Origin: Actinobacteria bacterium UBA6100
Lineage (GTDB): Bacteria > Actinomycetota > Coriobacteriia > Anaerosomatales > Anaerosomataceae
Direction: 5' to 3'
Length of the DNA: 64,000 nucleotides
NCBI GenBank assembly: GCA_002423585.1
Contig: DIWS01000019.1
Coordinates: 1-64,000, forward strand
Shown here: positions 43,096 through 50,861 of the stretch, one piece after another
How positions within the stretch are numbered: the stretch's first letter is position 1
Layout: each line of letters opens with the position of its first letter
Position numbers and translations under genes: made by a program
Notes under the pieces: model-generated
The model's input: the letters and a program-made list of their open reading frames with translations, nothing else
Told to the model about the DNA's origin: nothing
Database searches by the model: none

Positions 43096-43848
43096 TCATA
43101 GCGGCACAGAAGGCCGCTCACTGTCCACCGGAACGAGCGTCACATCGCCGAGCGCGCCGACGGTGTCTCCCGCTATGACCACAGCACCCCGCACACCGGG
43201 CACCGCAAGCGCACGCTCGAGTGCCCGCTCCACATCGGCCGGGCCGTGTACGAGGTTGCCCGCGGCGGTCGCTGCAGCGTCTGCGATGGCGCCCTCGGCG
43301 GCGAGCACGGTCACCGCATGTGCGACGCCGAGGCTCACACTATGCCCCACTTTGCCCGATGACGTGCAGACCGCGCACGGGAGCGATCCGGCGGAAAGCG
43401 CGATCGCAAGGCGCCCGGACAGCGGCGAGTCACCCGCGAGCAGCAGCACGTGGCGCTCGACCGAGCCCGCGACGAAGAGATCACCGCCGTTCTCCACCAG
43501 GACCTCCGGGGAGACCGGTGCCAGCGCACGGGCGACGCGCTCGGCCACCGCGCCGGCGACCGCCGCCATCGGACCCACTCCTGCGGCTGCACCCGCAGCC
43601 GCCATGGCACGCACGATCTCCGGGGCGTCGGGGGTGACCTCCACCGGCGTGAAGCTCTCCGCGAAGCGCGGGTGGACGCCGATGTACGCCTCAAGATCGG
43701 CGCGGATCTCCGCAACCGCGGCGGCCGCCTCGGCCGAGCAGTCCCGAAGCGCGCTCACCATGAGGTCGGTCTCGCCGTGGACGATCTCGAATGAGACGAG
43801 ATCCGACGAGTGCGCACCCTGGCGATATCTGCGAGGCTCCCATACCAT
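43096..43848 (-). CDS. UPF0280 (COG2122, ApbE-superfamily) protein
   Basis: A 250-residue protein of the UPF0280 group, distantly related to ApbE flavin transferases. ETDLMVSAL, GVGPMAAVAGAVAE, VENGGDLFVAG and CTSSGKVGHSVSLG are the conserved blocks. From memory, COG2122 genes co-occur with COG1900 homocysteine proteins in methanogens and have been tied to sulfide use. Here the COG1900 gene is on the same strand about 10 kb away. The ATG at 43848 has only a weak ribosome site, so the start is uncertain. Confidence 0.75.
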   Translation of the reverse strand: MVWEPRRYRQGAHSSDLVSFEIVHGETDLMVSALRDCSAEAAAAVAEIRADLEAYIGVHPRFAESFTPVEVTPDAPEIVRAMAAAGAAAGVGPMAAVAGAVAERVARALAPVSPEVLVENGGDLFVAGSVERHVLLLAGDSPLSGRLAIALSAGSLPCAVCTSSGKVGHSVSLGVAHAVTVLAAEGAIADAAATAAGNLVHGPADVERALERALAVPGVRGAVVIAGDTVGALGDVTLVPVDSERPSVPL

Positions 43849-43948
43849 AGGCTCATGGTAGCAGTCCGAACGGGCGTGCTCCCGTCACCGTGCGGCCGTC
43901 GGCCCGTTCGAGGGGAAGAACGTATCGGGTGACAAGGGGGGCAGCGTG

Positions 43949-44989
43949 ATGCGCGAGATCCTGAGGCTCTGCGTGAAGATGGACGAACACGCCGAGCGGC
44001 TCTATGGCGAGTTGGCCTCCGTCTGCCCCGAGCCCGAACTCCGCACGACGTTCGAGCAACTCGCACGTGATGAAGGCGAACACACCGGCTGGTGGCAGCA
44101 GCTCGTCGAAGCCTGGGAGCAAGGACTGCTCCCCGATCTGGTGAACGACACCGACGAACTCACCGAACGCCTGGAGAGCCTTCACGAGGAGCTGGAGTCG
44201 CTCGACATCGCGGACCTCGAGGGCCTGTCGATCGACGGCATGCTCGCGCTCGCCGCCCGCCTTGAGTTCTACATGATCGACCCCGTCTTCAGCGAGCTCA
44301 TCGAACTCACCGAGCCGGCGCGCGCGGACCGCCGCCGGACCTCGTATCAGGCGCACCTCCAGCGACTCGTCAGCGCCATCGGCAATCACTACACACCCGA
44401 CTCGCTCGCCGGCCTGCTCGCAACCGTGCTCTCCCGCACCTGGCGCGACAACCTCCGGCTGGCGGTGTACGCCACGCACGACGTGCTGACCGGCCTGTAC
44501 AACCGCCGCGCGCTCGAGACGCACCTGCCGCAGTGGGCGGCGTGGTCGGCGCGGTACGGACACGCGCTCACGGTCCTGCTCCTCGATGTCGACTACTTCA
44601 AGTCCGTGAACGACACGTTCGGCCACACCGATGGCGACAAGGCGCTGCAAGCGGTGGCGAACGCTCTGCGCAAGGCCACACGTGCCTCCGATCTCGTCCT
44701 GCGCTATGGCGGCGACGAGTTCGCGGTGATCGCACCCGAGACGGATCTGGCCGAGTACGCGGAGCTGTGCGAGCGCATCAACACCACCGTGCGCGAGATC
44801 GACGTGCGCGGCTCGGACGGTTCGCGCATCCCGCTCAGCGTGAGTATCGGAGGGACGGTCGTGCGCGATCCGGCTGGAGAGCCCCCGCGGCGGATAGAGA
44901 CCCTGCTCGCCGCCGCCGACCGCTCGCTGTACGCGGCGAAATCGGCCGGGCGCGACCGCGCGGCGGCGCCCATCGTCCCGGAAGCCTAA
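43949..44989 (+). CDS. Diguanylate cyclase with N-terminal ferritin-like domain
   Basis: A 346-residue protein. Residues 1-145 are helical with rubrerythrin-like diiron motifs (E13/E16/E21, E42-x-x-H45, then E106 in LEFYMIDP and a His near 136). The GGDEF domain (about 175-340) has the active site GGDEF at 254-258, an intact inhibitory site RASD (245-248) five residues ahead, and DVDYFKSVND. It should make cyclic di-GMP under control of a metal or redox signal. AAGGGGG lies eight bases before the ATG; a GTG three bases upstream is possible. The end overlaps the convergent lipA by 4 nt. Confidence 0.8.
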   Translation: MREILRLCVKMDEHAERLYGELASVCPEPELRTTFEQLARDEGEHTGWWQQLVEAWEQGLLPDLVNDTDELTERLESLHEELESLDIADLEGLSIDGMLALAARLEFYMIDPVFSELIELTEPARADRRRTSYQAHLQRLVSAIGNHYTPDSLAGLLATVLSRTWRDNLRLAVYATHDVLTGLYNRRALETHLPQWAAWSARYGHALTVLLLDVDYFKSVNDTFGHTDGDKALQAVANALRKATRASDLVLRYGGDEFAVIAPETDLAEYAELCERINTTVREIDVRGSDGSRIPLSVSIGGTVVRDPAGEPPRRIETLLAAADRSLYAAKSAGRDRAAAPIVPEA

Positions 44990-45870
44990 GCGCGCGCTCC
45001 GCCTTCGGCCAACTCCGCGGCGTGGTAGCTCGAACGCACGAGCGGTGCACTCGCCACGCCCGAGAATCCGAGCGCGTACCCCTCACGCGCGAGCGCCGCG
45101 AACGCCTCGGGTGTCACGAACTCGGCGACCGGCAGGTGCTTCACGCTCGGCCGAAGGTACTGCCCGAGGGTGAGCAGATCGCAGCCGATCGCCCGCAGGT
45201 CGCGCATCACCGACACGACCTCGTCGTGCGTCTCGCCGAGGCCGAGCATCAGGCCCGACTTCGTGGGCATCTCAGGCGCCCGCTCCTTCACGCGTGCGAG
45301 CACGCGGAGACTGCGCCCGTAGCTCGCACCTGGTCTGACCTCGGCGTACAGGCGCGGCACCGTCTCGAGGTTGTGGTTGAAGACGTCGGGCGTGGCATCT
45401 GCGACCGTGTCGATCGCGGTCTCGTCCCCGCCGAAGTCGCTCACCAGCACCTCCACCGCAACGCCCGGCGCGGCTTCGCGGATCGCCGCGATCGTGGCCG
45501 CCACATGCGCCGCTGCGCCATCGGCGAGGTCGTCGCGCGTGACCATCGTGACCACCGCATGCCGCAAGGCCAGTCGAGCGACCGCCTCGGCCACGCGCGC
45601 GGGCTCACCGGCATCGAGCGGTTGCGGCACGCGCGTCTCGACCGCACAGAAGCGGCAACCGCGCGTGCACACATCACCGGCGATGAGGAAGGTGGCCGTC
45701 CCGCTCGCGTAGCACTCGCCGCGGTTGGGGCACTTGGCCTCCCGGCACACCGTCGAGAGGTGCAGCTCCTCGAGAAGCCCCTCCACCGCGCGGTACTCCC
45801 CGGAGTGCGCTATCGGGCGGCGCAGCCACGCGGGCAGGCGCTGCGCCGTGCGCCCATGCTCGTAGGGCAC
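44986..45870 (-). CDS. lipA: Lipoyl synthase
   Basis: A 294-residue radical-SAM enzyme that inserts two sulfurs into protein-bound octanoyl groups. The auxiliary cluster Cys lie in CREAKCPNRGEC and the radical-SAM triad in CTRGCRFC; the terminal SSYHA supplies the Ser ligand of the auxiliary cluster. The GTG at 45870 overlaps the lpdA stop by one base (TAGTG). Pairing with lpdA suggests service of a lipoyl-dependent complex such as glycine cleavage or a 2-oxoacid dehydrogenase. No lipB or lplA is adjacent. Confidence 0.9.
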   Translation of the reverse strand: MPYEHGRTAQRLPAWLRRPIAHSGEYRAVEGLLEELHLSTVCREAKCPNRGECYASGTATFLIAGDVCTRGCRFCAVETRVPQPLDAGEPARVAEAVARLALRHAVVTMVTRDDLADGAAAHVAATIAAIREAAPGVAVEVLVSDFGGDETAIDTVADATPDVFNHNLETVPRLYAEVRPGASYGRSLRVLARVKERAPEMPTKSGLMLGLGETHDEVVSVMRDLRAIGCDLLTLGQYLRPSVKHLPVAEFVTPEAFAALAREGYALGFSGVASAPLVRSSYHAAELAEGGARA

Positions 45871-47264
45871 TAGCAGCCGCACTTCCCGGCGGCGTCCGCA
45901 CACGCCATGCGGATCACCTCGGAGACGGTCGGGTGCGCGTGCACCGTCTCGGCCAGCTGCCGCACGGTCACGTCATGCTTCATCGCCACCGCGATCTCGT
46001 GGATGGTCTCGACAGCATGCGGCCCCACGATCTGGCAGCCGACGATGCGCCCCGTGCCGTTCTCGGCCACCACCTGCACGAAGCCGTCGCTCTCGCCCTC
46101 GCCGAGCGCCTTGCCGTTGGCCGCGAACTTGGCGACGGCCTGCACGGCGTCGATGCCGCGCTCCCTGGCGGCGTCGCGCCCGCTGCCTACGACGGCCACC
46201 TCCGGGAACGTGTACACGCACGCGGGGATGCAGTCGTAGCGCACGCTCTCGAGGTGCGCCTCGGCGCCCACCGTGGAGAACTCGGCAACGGCGTTGCGCG
46301 CCGCAACCACGCCCTCCTCCTCGGCCACGTGCGCGAGCATCATGCCACCGATGAGGTCGCCGATCGCGTAGACGCCGTCGATGTTGGTGCGGAAGTGCTC
46401 GTCCACCTTCACGGCCGCACGGTCCATCTCGATGCCGGCCTCGGGGAAGCCGAGGCCCGCCGACTTGGGGATGCGCCCGACGGCGCTCATCACGATGTCG
46501 CTCTCGAGCGTCGTGCCGCTGCGAAGCATCGCATGCATGCGCCCGTCGACACGCTCCACGCGCTCCACCGCGTCGCCGAGGTGGAAGACCACGCCCATGT
46601 CCTCGAGGGCGGCCTGCGTCTGCTTCACCACGCGCTTGTCGTTGCCGGGCAGGACCTGGTCCATGAGCTCGACCACGGTCACGATGCTGCCGAAGGCGGC
46701 GTATGCGCACGCGAACTCGAGGCCGATGACGCCGCCGCCGATGATGACGACGTCCTTCGGGAGCTCGGTGAGCGTGACCGCGTCGTCGCTCGTCCACACG
46801 CCCTCGAGGTCGTGGTCGATGTTGGGGAGCTTGAAGACAGCCGAGCCTGTGGCGAGAATCAGCGCATCGCCCTCGATCGTCTCGGTGCCGCCTTCCGCGA
46901 GCGTGACCTCAACGGCCTTCGGGCCCGTCAATCTGCCCGCACCGTAGACCGTGCGTACCTTCAACCGCTTGGCCGAGGACTCGACCTGCCCTACGAGCTC
47001 GTCGACCACGCTCTCCTTGCGCGCCCGGAGCGCGGGGATATCGACGGTCGCTATCGAAGCGCTCAGGCCGAAGGTGGCCGCGTCACGGGTATCGGCGACG
47101 ATGTGCGCGGAGCGCAGGATGGTCTTGGTGGGGATGCAGCCCCAGTTGAGGCACGTGCCGCCGAGCCGCTCGCGCTCGATAAGCGTGACCTGTGCGCCGA
47201 GGCGGGCCGCTTCGAACGCGGCGCCATAGCCGCCGGGGCCGCCGCCGAGAACGACGATGTGCAT
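45870..47264 (-). CDS. lpdA: Dihydrolipoyl dehydrogenase
   Basis: A 464-residue FAD disulfide oxidoreductase that reoxidises dihydrolipoyl groups with NAD+. The FAD motif VVLGGGPGGYGAA, redox disulfide GGTCLNWGCIPTK, NAD motif IIGGGVIGLEFACAYA and C-terminal HAHPTVSE (catalytic His) are all present. The C terminus ends in CGC, an unusual extra Cys pair. GGGGAGG precedes the ATG. Operon with lipA. Confidence 0.92.
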   Translation of the reverse strand: MHIVVLGGGPGGYGAAFEAARLGAQVTLIERERLGGTCLNWGCIPTKTILRSAHIVADTRDAATFGLSASIATVDIPALRARKESVVDELVGQVESSAKRLKVRTVYGAGRLTGPKAVEVTLAEGGTETIEGDALILATGSAVFKLPNIDHDLEGVWTSDDAVTLTELPKDVVIIGGGVIGLEFACAYAAFGSIVTVVELMDQVLPGNDKRVVKQTQAALEDMGVVFHLGDAVERVERVDGRMHAMLRSGTTLESDIVMSAVGRIPKSAGLGFPEAGIEMDRAAVKVDEHFRTNIDGVYAIGDLIGGMMLAHVAEEEGVVAARNAVAEFSTVGAEAHLESVRYDCIPACVYTFPEVAVVGSGRDAARERGIDAVQAVAKFAANGKALGEGESDGFVQVVAENGTGRIVGCQIVGPHAVETIHEIAVAMKHDVTVRQLAETVHAHPTVSEVIRMACADAAGKCGC

Positions 47265-47298
47265 GGTACTTCCTCCCCTTACGGCATCACCGGGTCGC

Positions 47299-47679
47299 CT
47301 AGACCTCAGGGCGAAGCTCGACTTCGGTGACGACCTCGGACTTGATCATGCTGACAAGTGCCGTGAGCGCCTCGATCACGTTGGGGCGGATGTCGCCGCC
47401 CACGAGCACGTACATGATGTCGTCGCCCACCTCGAGATGACCTTCGTTCAGCCACGCACGAACGACGGAGACGCCCTCCATCAGCTCGGCGGTCGTGAGC
47501 AACTCGGTGAGGCGCTCGCGGTCCACGCTGAGCTCCATACCGGTGACCGGCCTGCCGTCACGGGAGAAGGACCGCACGACGCCGTTGTGACACAGATACA
47601 TGCCCGCGTCAGCCGCACCCGGCTCTCGCTTCACTTCGGCCAGCCAGCCATCAAGACTGGGCCGTTCGGGAACGCTCAT
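47299..47679 (-). CDS. MoaE-like protein
   Basis: A 126-residue protein with the MoaE core: GMYLCHNGVVRSFSRDG, SVDRERLTELL, AWLNEGHLEVGDDIMYVLVGGDIRPNVIEAL. MoaE is the catalytic subunit of molybdopterin synthase; the conserved lysines of canonical MoaE are not obvious here, so this may be a divergent paralogue. AAAGGGG lies seven bases before the ATG at 47679. It lies just downstream of a gene with a TorD-like molybdoenzyme-chaperone domain, which makes a molybdenum link attractive but unproven. Confidence 0.6.
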   Translation of the reverse strand: MSVPERPSLDGWLAEVKREPGAADAGMYLCHNGVVRSFSRDGRPVTGMELSVDRERLTELLTTAELMEGVSVVRAWLNEGHLEVGDDIMYVLVGGDIRPNVIEALTALVSMIKSEVVTEVELRPEV

Positions 47680-47745
47680 GATCCGACCCCTTTCTCCGGC
47701 GGTGAGGCATGGCGGCATGATAGCACGCGAGCGTGACCGCCCACC

Positions 47746-49332
47746 CTACGGACGACGCGCCTGCAGATAGCATCGCGTGGGCAACGCATGGCGGAAGATC
47801 GAGCTTTCGCAGGTGAGGAACTTGTCGAGTGCCAGCCCCGCGAAACGCATAACCGGCTCACGCGCCTGCTGGCCCACAACGACGGCAAAGAGCATCACCC
47901 ACTCGGCGAGATGCTTGCGGAAGAAGTCGTTCGCGCGATCGAGCGCCCGATAGTCGCCGGCCGCGGCGCCGCGCAGGCAGAACGCCATGAAGTCGAGCTC
48001 GGTGGAGATGTGGCCCGGCGGGTGCATCCCGCCGGTGACCTCGGGAGCATGGAAGACCGACTCGGCGTAGGCCGCCTCGATCGATGCCATGTGCTCCCTG
48101 ATGTCGCCCGAGAGGTAGGTGACCTCCTCGGGTGACAGCACATGCGTGAACGGGTCGAAGCCCGAGCGCTGCCCGTAGAGGCGTTCACGCTCCGCCTCGA
48201 AGGCAGAGCGTCCGTCAGCGGTCCGAAGCGCCGTGTCGGCGGCCTGGAAAGCGTCGAGGATCGCCTCCTCGTTGACGTTACGGTTGATGCGGCAGCTGCG
48301 CATCGCGAGTCGGAGCCGGCGAACGGCTGGCGACACCTCGGCGAGCCCTCCACGATAGATGCGTGCGAGCGACTCGTACGCGGCGATACGGTCCTCCAGC
48401 GGGCACATGCAGTGATCCGTGAACTCGAGACCGCAGGCAAGCCCCTCCTCGATGGCCGAGATCACCTCGGCCATCTCGCCGACGGGGACCGACGCCTCAT
48501 CGGCACGCCGCACCATCCCGGGGATCACATCGTGCTCCTCGAGCCCGACCCTCAGGCCCGCAGCGAGCGTCATCGGCAGACCGCGCCGGACCATGTCCCG
48601 GACGACCGCCTCGGTGTCGTACGCGACTCGGTGGATGGTCGCGCCGAGCCACACGTCCGTCTGGCCGACCCTGCGGCTCGCAGTATCCGCCGGCGCGTTG
48701 TCCATCACCTCCTGCTTGGTACCCAGGACCAGCTCGACCCACGCGGCGCGCGCATCGCCGTCGCGCGGTCGCCCGACCGATCCGACGTTCACCCAGTGCA
48801 CCACGCCGTCCTCTGCCGGCACCGAACGATGCACCGGTATGTGCGTATGCCCGCAGCACACCACGTCGGCGGACACCTCGCGCGCGATGGTCGTGAGCAG
48901 CGGCGGCGGCGCGTCCGTAGTGACGACCTCGCTCGGGAACCGCGGCGTGCCATGACACAACTCTATGCGGACGTCACGCTCCACGATCGCATGGCCTCTC
49001 GGCAGTGCGTACAGGTAGTCGGCCGAGGCGCGGCCGGTCTCGGCGATGGCGAACGCATAGGCCTCGGCGCCGTCGAGCGCCTCCTGCGGCGTGGGAAAGT
49101 CGCTGCCGGGATGCCGCAGGTGCGCACCTATCGCCCGGTCATAGTTGCCCTGGATCACGGTATCGCCATAGGATCGGACGAGCGCGACCGCCTCTCCGGG
49201 CCGCGGACCCAGCCCGACGAGATCGCCGAGGCAGTAGCGCTCGGCGATCCCTTTCGCCTCGATCGCGGCATGGACCGCCTCGAGCGCGACGGTGTTCGCG
49301 TGCACATCGCTATACAGTGCGATGCGACGCAT
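47746..49332 (-). CDS. Metallophosphoesterase fused to a TorD-like chaperone domain
   Basis: A 528-residue protein. The N-terminal part (1-210) is a YfcE/MJ0936-type phosphoesterase with metal motifs YSDVHANTVAL, GDLVG, GNYD, CGHTHIPVHR and NVGSVGRPRDGD. After a linker (about 215-310), the C-terminal 200 residues are all-helical, with PGHISTELDFMAFCL and FFRKHLAEWVMLFA. These are the signatures of TorD/DmsD/NarJ-type chaperones for molybdoenzymes. The ATG is 6 nt after the metF stop, so it is the last gene of the methionine operon. The fusion is continuous and without frameshift. Confidence 0.7.
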   Translation of the reverse strand: MRRIALYSDVHANTVALEAVHAAIEAKGIAERYCLGDLVGLGPRPGEAVALVRSYGDTVIQGNYDRAIGAHLRHPGSDFPTPQEALDGAEAYAFAIAETGRASADYLYALPRGHAIVERDVRIELCHGTPRFPSEVVTTDAPPPLLTTIAREVSADVVCCGHTHIPVHRSVPAEDGVVHWVNVGSVGRPRDGDARAAWVELVLGTKQEVMDNAPADTASRRVGQTDVWLGATIHRVAYDTEAVVRDMVRRGLPMTLAAGLRVGLEEHDVIPGMVRRADEASVPVGEMAEVISAIEEGLACGLEFTDHCMCPLEDRIAAYESLARIYRGGLAEVSPAVRRLRLAMRSCRINRNVNEEAILDAFQAADTALRTADGRSAFEAERERLYGQRSGFDPFTHVLSPEEVTYLSGDIREHMASIEAAYAESVFHAPEVTGGMHPPGHISTELDFMAFCLRGAAAGDYRALDRANDFFRKHLAEWVMLFAVVVGQQAREPVMRFAGLALDKFLTCESSIFRHALPTRCYLQARRP

Positions 49333-49338
49333 GGCTCC

Positions 49339-50202
49339 CTACCCTTCGCCCAGGATGCGACCGATGGCCAAGTCCAGGCCGAGCGGCATGACATGCACGC
49401 CGTCGGCGATCTGCCGGATCTCTCGCACCTGCTCGGCGGCAAGGAGCACCGCCTCCTCGGCGGGGTCCGCCGCGCTGCGTATCCGGTCGGCGATCGCGTC
49501 GGGGATCATCAGTCCGGCGAGATGCTCGTTCACGAACCTGATCACGCCCGGGCTCTTGATCACCAGCACGCTCGCGATGATCTTGGCGCCGAGCGGGCGC
49601 ACTGCCTCGACCGCGCGTTCGAGCTTGTCCATATCGAAGACGGCTTGCGTCTGGAAGAAGCGGATACCCGCCTCGATCTTCTGTTCGGTGCGCGCGAGCT
49701 GCACGTCCCACGGCTCGGCCTCCGGGAACATCGCTCCGCCGATATAGAAGCCGGTTGCCCCCTTGAGCTCGTGCCCCATCATGTCGCGACCCTCGTTCAT
49801 ACCCACCGCCACCTGCGCGAGCTGCGTGGAATCGAGGTCGAAGACGCCCTTCGCGTTCGGGTGGTCGCCGGCGCGCGGATCGTCGCCGGTCACCATGAGC
49901 ACGTTCTCGAGGCCGAGCGACCACGCCGCGAGCAGGTCGCTCTGCAACGCAAGGCGGTTCCGGTCGCGGCACGTCTGCTGGAAGATCGGCTCCACGCCCC
50001 GGTCGAGGATGGCCTTGGATGCGGCGAGTGAGGACAGGTGCAGCGTCGCGCCCTGGTTGTCGGTGACGTTGAGCGCATCGCAGTGCGGGGCGAGGATGTC
50101 CACTGCCGCGTGCATCGACGCAAGATCGGCGCCCTTCGGAGGAGCCACCTCGCCGGTCACGACGAACTCCCCGGCCTCGAGCTTGTCCCGAAGTCGGCTC
50201 AC
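49339..50202 (-). CDS. metF: Methylenetetrahydrofolate reductase
   Basis: A 287-residue flavoprotein barrel that reduces 5,10-methylene-THF to methyl-THF. GEVAPPKGADL, NVTDNQGAT, MVTGDDP and FFQTQAVFDMDKL are the expected folate/FAD elements. The GTG at 50202 overlaps the metV stop by 4 nt and has GGAAGG seven bases upstream. Short MetF with MetV is the arrangement of acetogens and related anaerobes, where electrons can come from ferredoxin-linked donors. It provides the methyl group for the MetH two genes upstream. Confidence 0.88.
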   Translation of the reverse strand: MSRLRDKLEAGEFVVTGEVAPPKGADLASMHAAVDILAPHCDALNVTDNQGATLHLSSLAASKAILDRGVEPIFQQTCRDRNRLALQSDLLAAWSLGLENVLMVTGDDPRAGDHPNAKGVFDLDSTQLAQVAVGMNEGRDMMGHELKGATGFYIGGAMFPEAEPWDVQLARTEQKIEAGIRFFQTQAVFDMDKLERAVEAVRPLGAKIIASVLVIKSPGVIRFVNEHLAGLMIPDAIADRIRSAADPAEEAVLLAAEQVREIRQIADGVHVMPLGLDLAIGRILGEG

Positions 50203-50861
50203 CGTTCGTCCTTCCGGTCGCGGATGTTCACAGCGCCCGGCTTGAGCGCGGTGCTGAAGTCCTTCGGCGCGAGCGTGCCTTTGCCCGTGCGCCCCTGCTC
50301 GGCGAGGCGCTTGCGGATGCGCACATGCGTGCACTCCCGATCGGTGAGCACCTCGCACATGCCGTTCCACATCCCGCCGCAGGGGCCGTTCAAGAGCCCC
50401 TTCGGGCACGTGGTCACCGGACAGATGCCGGCGGTCTTATCGAGCACGCAGTCGCCGCACGTCTGGCAGCGCTCCTCGAACACGCCGTTTCTGATGACCG
50501 TGCCGAGGAAGAGCGACTCCAACCCCGGGAACACCGGCTTGGCGATGGCATCGGCGGTGGTCTGCACGCCGGCCCCGCACGCGAGGACGAGCACCGCATC
50601 GGCGGCGTCGATCGCCTCCTGGTGCTTGCGCCGCTCGAGCTTCGTGCCGTTGAGGTGGCAGGTGACCTCGCCCACGGTCCAGCCCGTCACCTCGTAGCCC
50701 GCCTCGCCCAGGCGCTCGGCCGTCTCCCGCAGTTCGGGCTCGCCACCGGTGTGCGCCACGGTGGCGCACTGGCCGCAGCCCATGAGGAACACCCTCCGGG
50801 CGCCGATGCTCTCCAGGTTCTCGATGATGCGCGACCAATCGCGCGGTCTGGTGATGATCAT
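50199..50861 (-). CDS. metV: MetV, Cys-rich partner of methylenetetrahydrofolate reductase
   Basis: A 220-residue protein with an N-terminal Rossmann-like half (FLMGCGQCATVAHTGGEPE, VLACGAGVQTTAD) and a Cys-rich C-terminal half (CQTCGDC, CPVTTCPKGLLNGPCGGMWNGMCEV). This is the acetogen MetV family, which binds metal or Fe-S and forms a complex with MetF. It overlaps metH and metF by 4 nt each, so the three are translationally coupled. Confidence 0.88.
   Translation of the reverse strand: MIITRPRDWSRIIENLESIGARRVFLMGCGQCATVAHTGGEPELRETAERLGEAGYEVTGWTVGEVTCHLNGTKLERRKHQEAIDAADAVLVLACGAGVQTTADAIAKPVFPGLESLFLGTVIRNGVFEERCQTCGDCVLDKTAGICPVTTCPKGLLNGPCGGMWNGMCEVLTDRECTHVRIRKRLAEQGRTGKGTLAPKDFSTALKPGAVNIRDRKDER

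Noticed and set aside
44533..45873. 446-codon plus-strand frame running through the GGDEF gene and lipA.
   Set aside because: Overlaps two confidently identified genes in other frames and has shadow-type composition.
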